Positions 60,400-64,000 of a DNA stretch of 64,000 nt are shown here, piece by piece. This stretch comes from an uncultured Desulfobacter sp. (GTDB taxonomy: Bacteria > Desulfobacterota > Desulfobacteria > Desulfobacterales > Desulfobacteraceae). The stretch is from NCBI RefSeq assembly GCF_963677125.1, contig NZ_OY781882.1:5230501-5294500 (forward strand), in the 5' to 3' direction. The position numbers and the translations under genes are program-made. The notes under the pieces were generated by a model. It saw only the letters and a list, made by a program, of their open reading frames with translations, was not told the DNA's origin and made no database searches. Position 1 is the first letter of the stretch; each line of letters begins with the position of its first letter.

Positions 60400-60638
60400 A
60401 CTGATCGTTAAAAAAAGCCTCGGGTAGTGCCAAGAACGTTTTTGTCTTATGTATCGTGCTGGAATAAAAGAATATTCAAAAATCAACTATTGAAAATCAG
60501 TCATGGATGATATCAAAACAGAAGTATCAAGGGGCAAAATAATTTTCAATCCTATAATCAATTTTGAACCCAACAATAGAAACTCCAGTGCTCATTGGAT
60601 TTTTCGAGACAATACAGTTTTTTTATAGACAAACTCGT

Positions 60639-62521
60639 GTTCGACAGTTGTAGGATCATTTGACTCCTTATTGTGACGAAATTCCTAATAATTTCAAGAA
60701 AAATGTTGGTTTCGATGCCAAAACTTGTAGGCACACGACTATTAGATTTATTCTTGACATGTTAGATCATACATGCTTTTTAGATGGGCATGTATGTGCG
60801 CACAATAAAACGGAAGAACAAGGATGGGTCAGAGGTCGAGTATGTTCAATTAGCCCACAACACCCGGCACCCTGAAAAAGGGTATTCCCGAGCCGAGGTC
60901 ATCCACTCCTTCGGACGACGGGATCAACTCGATTTAGCCGCCCTTAAAAGATTGGTCGGCAGCCTCGGTCGGTTTATAAGCCCGGAGGATGCGCAATTCA
61001 TCGAGGCCGAAAGACGAGGAATAAAGTTTGAATCCAGCCGATCTGCAGGCGGTGCTATTGTGCTTAAAGGCCTATGGGACCGAATTGGTATCGACAAATG
61101 TCTTGCTGATGCACTGAAAGATAGATCCTTTACCACTCCCGTCCGTGATGCCGTTTTCGCCATGGTAGCAAATCGGGCATTGGCGCCTTGCTCCAAGCTT
61201 GCTGTCGAAGAATGGGCAGAACACGATGTGTATCTGGGATCTGAAAAGCCAATTCAGGTACAGCACCTATATCGCAGTATGGATTTTTTGCTCGCACATG
61301 CAGACACTATTCAAGAGAAGGTGTTTTGGTCAACGGCACATTTGCTGAATCTCACGGTGGATCTCATCTTTTTCGACACAACCAATACCTATTTTGAAAT
61401 GGAAGGGCCAGGAGATTCTGAACTGCTCGCATATGGCAACTCTAAACATAAAAGAAATGACCTGCCCCAGGTCACCATAGGCCTTGCCGTTACAAGAGAA
61501 GGTATCCCGGTTCGATGCTGGGTGTTGCCCGGCAATCAAAACGATGCCAAGTGTGTCAAGCAGATACAAAAGGACATGAACGACTGGAAGCTGGGTAACG
61601 TCATCTGGGCCATGGATAGGGGCATGACCAGTGAAGAAAATCGAAAGACGCTTCAAAGGGCTGGTGGGCAGTATATCCTTGGGGAGAAACTTCGGGGGCC
61701 TCACCTGAATGAAGCAGCCTTGAACCGGGGTGGCCGCTTTAAAGTCATCAAAGAAAATCTTCATATCAAAGAGGTCTATGCCGGTGAAGGGTCAGGACGC
61801 CGCCGTTTTGTCATCGCCTTTAATCCCGAGCAGGCCGAACATGACAAACACATCCGTGAAAGGAACCTTGAGCGGATCGAAGCTGAGCTTAAAGCCATGA
61901 GCAGACTTTCAGAAAAAGCGTTCCTCAAAGCCAAGTATGCTCTGCTTGCCCATAGGTCCATGGGTAAATACCTCAAGGAGCTGAAAACCGGCAAGCTCAA
62001 GATCGATAAAGCTAAAGTAAAACAGTACGAGAAGCTGGATGGCAAATACCTTTTGAGTACCAGCGATGCCAGCCTGTCTGCAGAGGACGTTGCACTGGGC
62101 TATAAACAGCTCATGGAGGTTGAACGGGCCTTCCGCACCTTGAAGTCCACCCTTTCCCTGCGGCCGGTATACCATACCAAAGACGACCGGATCCGCTCAC
62201 ATGTACTGTTGTGCTGGCTCGCCCTACTGCTGGTACGGATAGTCGAGATGGAAACCGGGATGACCTGGCCCCGGGTGCGGGCGGAGCTGGAACGCCTGCA
62301 TTTAGGAGAATTTTTGCATAAAGATGGACGTATACTACAGTATACCGAGATGACCAAAATTCAGCGTAACATATTTAATAAATTAAAAATCAACCCACCC
62401 AAAAAGATCAAATCCTTCGAAATCACCCCCTAAATTTGTAGGCACTACACCATTTCTGCGGGAAGCTGCGAGCCTTGCTATCCATGGTTTTTGAATTTTT
62501 ATGAACCTACGACTGTCGAAC
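60639..62521 (+). mobile_element. Complete IS1634-family insertion sequence
   Basis: Terminal inverted repeats are GTTCGACAGTTGTAGGATCA (60639-60658) and, on the other strand at 62502-62521, GTTCGACAGTCGTAGGTTCA, matching at 18 of 20 positions. They bound a single transposase gene. The element is 1883 bp, usual for the family. No clear target-site duplication was found in the flanking bases (ACTCGT versus GGGAGA). It separates the eroded region from the NACHT gene. Confidence 0.88.
60784..62433 (+). CDS. IS1634-family transposase
   Basis: This 549-residue DDE transposase has metal-binding residues in FFDTTNTYFE near residue 198, AMDRGM near residue 278 and MEVERAFR near residue 446. It is full length and uninterrupted, so the element may still be active. 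Starts at ATG 60784 and 60790 are both possible (MGMYVRTIKRK). It lies inside the terminal inverted repeats of the element. Confidence 0.93.
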   Translation: MGMYVRTIKRKNKDGSEVEYVQLAHNTRHPEKGYSRAEVIHSFGRRDQLDLAALKRLVGSLGRFISPEDAQFIEAERRGIKFESSRSAGGAIVLKGLWDRIGIDKCLADALKDRSFTTPVRDAVFAMVANRALAPCSKLAVEEWAEHDVYLGSEKPIQVQHLYRSMDFLLAHADTIQEKVFWSTAHLLNLTVDLIFFDTTNTYFEMEGPGDSELLAYGNSKHKRNDLPQVTIGLAVTREGIPVRCWVLPGNQNDAKCVKQIQKDMNDWKLGNVIWAMDRGMTSEENRKTLQRAGGQYILGEKLRGPHLNEAALNRGGRFKVIKENLHIKEVYAGEGSGRRRFVIAFNPEQAEHDKHIRERNLERIEAELKAMSRLSEKAFLKAKYALLAHRSMGKYLKELKTGKLKIDKAKVKQYEKLDGKYLLSTSDASLSAEDVALGYKQLMEVERAFRTLKSTLSLRPVYHTKDDRIRSHVLLCWLALLLVRIVEMETGMTWPRVRAELERLHLGEFLHKDGRILQYTEMTKIQRNIFNKLKINPPKKIKSFEITP

Positions 62522-62660
62522 GGGAGACAAAGTCCGGGGTAATTGATTCATATCTCCCCTCAAAAATTACCGGCAATTAAAATGGACACTGTGACATCTC
62601 TCTCCTTAAAAATTTCATTGGTTGGATGATTTTAATTTAGCCATAAAAGCAACGAGTTGA

Positions 62661-64000
62661 TTAGCCAATAAAATCGTCAAATTCATTAAAATCGAAATCT
62701 ATTTTGCCATAATCTAAGTCTCTATTTGTATCTAAGATTTCTTGAAAATTGAACCGTTCTTTTTTAGGTCTTACTTGTAACATTTCATTTATAATGTGAT
62801 ATCTTTCTCCGATTCTACATTCTGTAACCAACTGATTTATTATGAATTCAATATCATCGGTAAGGCTTGAAAATAGAACTAGAGTATCCTTCCACCAGGA
62901 GTTTAATAACCTTGAGATATCTATACCACGGTTTCTACATAACTCCATTGCAGCTAAATATTCCTGATATCGCAGGTGACCAAAACCAATCATTCCATCG
63001 TCAGTCATAGGCATTAGTACGTTACATGGGTCTATTAGTTCCTCAATTGCAAGTAGAATCTGTTTCTTTTCAACCTTGTCTCTCAACTTAGAAGTGATTT
63101 TCTTACTAATCGTTTCCTTATGATCGTAGCGAATACCTTTATAGTGGTATTCAAATGCTATTTTTCTTGCCACTGTCTCTAATAATTGATGTTCTGATGT
63201 TATTCTAGTCGCTTTTTTATGGATATCGTATACTCCCAGAAGCAATCTCATTCTTTCTTCATACAACCTCGTTTCAGTTTGTGGTAAAGGTATATCGTTT
63301 TCAGCCAATACACAGAAAACGGTTGTTAAAAGAGGAATTCGAACAATTTCTGAAAGCTCTTTAAATTTTTCTAAATGAGTCACCAAGTCGTCAGTTTTGT
63401 CATATGGCTTTTTTTCAAACCAAGTTTGAATAAATTTTTTTCTTTGGGTGTCTGTAAAAGGCAATAACGTAACGCTCATAAAGGGGAGTTTATCAATATA
63501 GTGTCGACTTTCACGTGAAGATACAATTAATTGAGTCTTTGGATAGGCTTCACTAAACTGATGTATAGACTCAATAAGCCAAGGAGTTTTTGTAATGACT
63601 TCATCTAAGCCATCAAATAACAATGTTGTCTTACCGTTCTCAAAGATCTCTTTTAATTCAGTATCGGTTAGATTGATGCCTAAACTTTTATAATATTGTA
63701 AAATAGCAAAAACCAACTTTTTTATTGGCGAGTCAATTGAACCTTCAATATATTTTAATTGAAATGCATAAACTACCCTAGCTAAAGGTAAGAAAAAATG
63801 ATTCCCTAAACCTCCTGAATTTTCTAATTTATATTTTGTATATATTTGGAGAGTAGTTGTTTTACCTGCGCCAGCTCCTCCCAAAATGAAGATGTTATAA
63901 CGTGTATCGAATATTTTTTTAATTGGGATTTGTAAACGAGCAATTTTCTCTAAATTCCCATACTGTACCTTTGGCTTGCACCCCAATGCCTTTTGAACGA
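62661..64000 (-). CDS. NACHT-domain NTPase, partial at right edge
   Basis: The frame has no stop before the window end, so the true start lies outside; at least 445 residues are present. Walker A is GGAGAGKTTTLQ, Walker B is TLLFDGLDEV, and the sensor-like SSRES and C-terminal GHLRYQEYLAAMEL agree with the NACHT (STAND) family. Such proteins in bacteria include antiviral NLR-like sensors. The C-terminal ~100 residues (LLNSWWKDTLVLFSSLTDDIEF and on) carry no recognised repeat. The gene is markedly AT-rich compared with its neighbours and lies next to an insertion sequence, suggesting transfer. The N-terminal effector domain is outside the window. Confidence 0.85.
   Translation of the reverse strand, partial: VQKALGCKPKVQYGNLEKIARLQIPIKKIFDTRYNIFILGGAGAGKTTTLQIYTKYKLENSGGLGNHFFLPLARVVYAFQLKYIEGSIDSPIKKLVFAILQYYKSLGINLTDTELKEIFENGKTTLLFDGLDEVITKTPWLIESIHQFSEAYPKTQLIVSSRESRHYIDKLPFMSVTLLPFTDTQRKKFIQTWFEKKPYDKTDDLVTHLEKFKELSEIVRIPLLTTVFCVLAENDIPLPQTETRLYEERMRLLLGVYDIHKKATRITSEHQLLETVARKIAFEYHYKGIRYDHKETISKKITSKLRDKVEKKQILLAIEELIDPCNVLMPMTDDGMIGFGHLRYQEYLAAMELCRNRGIDISRLLNSWWKDTLVLFSSLTDDIEFIINQLVTECRIGERYHIINEMLQVRPKKERFNFQEILDTNRDLDYGKIDFDFNEFDDFIG

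Larger units (their letters stand above)
59430..60638. other. Decayed region left of the insertion sequence
   Basis: This 1.2-kb stretch contains one possible short gene (59696-59935) and a broken IS1634-type transposase fragment (60172-60399). The remaining parts show stop codons in all frames and short palindromes such as ATAACCTC...GAGGTTAT near 59499-59552. It looks like an old insertion site that has eroded. Confidence 0.55.

Noticed and set aside
60633..62527. Target-site duplication flanking the IS1634 element
   Set aside because: ACTCGT on the left and GGGAGA on the right do not match; any duplication has decayed or been lost.
1..64000. tRNA, rRNA or CRISPR loci
   Set aside because: No cloverleaf with a conserved T-loop, no rRNA-like stretch and no regularly spaced direct repeats were found on reading both strands.

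Overview
The window looks like chromosomal DNA of a strictly anaerobic, sulfate-reducing deltaproteobacterium (Desulfobacterales, Desulfobacter/Desulfobacula-like). This rests on a complete HdrABC-MvhDGA electron-bifurcating module, a sulfite/sulfonate-type TauE permease with a large periplasmic domain, many hybrid sensor kinases, a VPLPA-CTERM surface protein and moderate GC content. Taxonomy is an inference from gene content. No rRNA, tRNA or CRISPR array was seen.

Layout. (i) 1-5.9 kb: a compact biosynthetic and export locus. A ketoacyl synthase fused to an inactive synthase-like domain runs leftward off the window edge. Divergent from it are a small DNA-binding-like protein, a BtrH-type acyltransferase candidate, a two-gene ABC-2 exporter and an acyl carrier protein. 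Together these could build an acyl chain, transfer it and export the product. (ii) 6.5-13.5 kb: hdrA, hdrC, hdrB, mvhD, mvhG, mvhA and a hydrogenase maturation protease, interrupted between hdrC and hdrB by a palindromic repeat. (iii) 13.9-17.7 kb: a solute-binding protein overlapping a hybrid histidine kinase. A second binding-protein/hybrid-kinase pair lies at 33.4-36.7 kb. (iv) 17.8-32.6 kb: ordinary accessory genes (MFS, YceI/LysR, a diguanylate cyclase, an AEC carrier, a dehydrogenase, a hydrolase, a LOG-like protein, a VPLPA-CTERM adhesin-like protein, DUF523-DUF1722, and an SDR plus a metallo-beta-lactamase lipoprotein). (v) 36.9-38.4 kb: a Tat-exported Fe-S protein plus a small cytochrome b. 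(vi) 38.5-43.9 kb: a class I adenylate cyclase with a REC-TPR protein, a divergent HDOD-GAF protein, and a YigZ protein. (vii) 44.1-46.5 kb: an XRE-cupin regulator with an operator-like palindrome, then a two-subunit aconitase-family hydro-lyase, closed by a strong bidirectional terminator. (viii) 46.6-50.3 kb: an EMC3/DUF106-like membrane protein with a TauE permease, and a DUF169 protein. (ix) 51.3-59.4 kb: a PEP-synthase-like protein with an unusual C-terminus plus a phosphatase/Cys-cluster fusion, a secreted beta-helix protein, and a Na/Pi-PhoU transporter followed by a short siderophore-synthetase-like protein. (x) 59.4-64 kb: a mobile or defence edge with an eroded IS1634 remnant, an intact IS1634-family element with 20-bp terminal inverted repeats, and an AT-rich NACHT NTPase running off the right edge.

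At least two families of structured intergenic repeats are scattered through the window. One is a unit of about 95 bp (20877-21060 in tandem, 36754-36849, 49185-49281, with a related hairpin at 25151-25191). The other is a palindromic element sharing a GAACGA-AAGTCACCCACC core (9016-9137, 38420-38476, 46548-46581).
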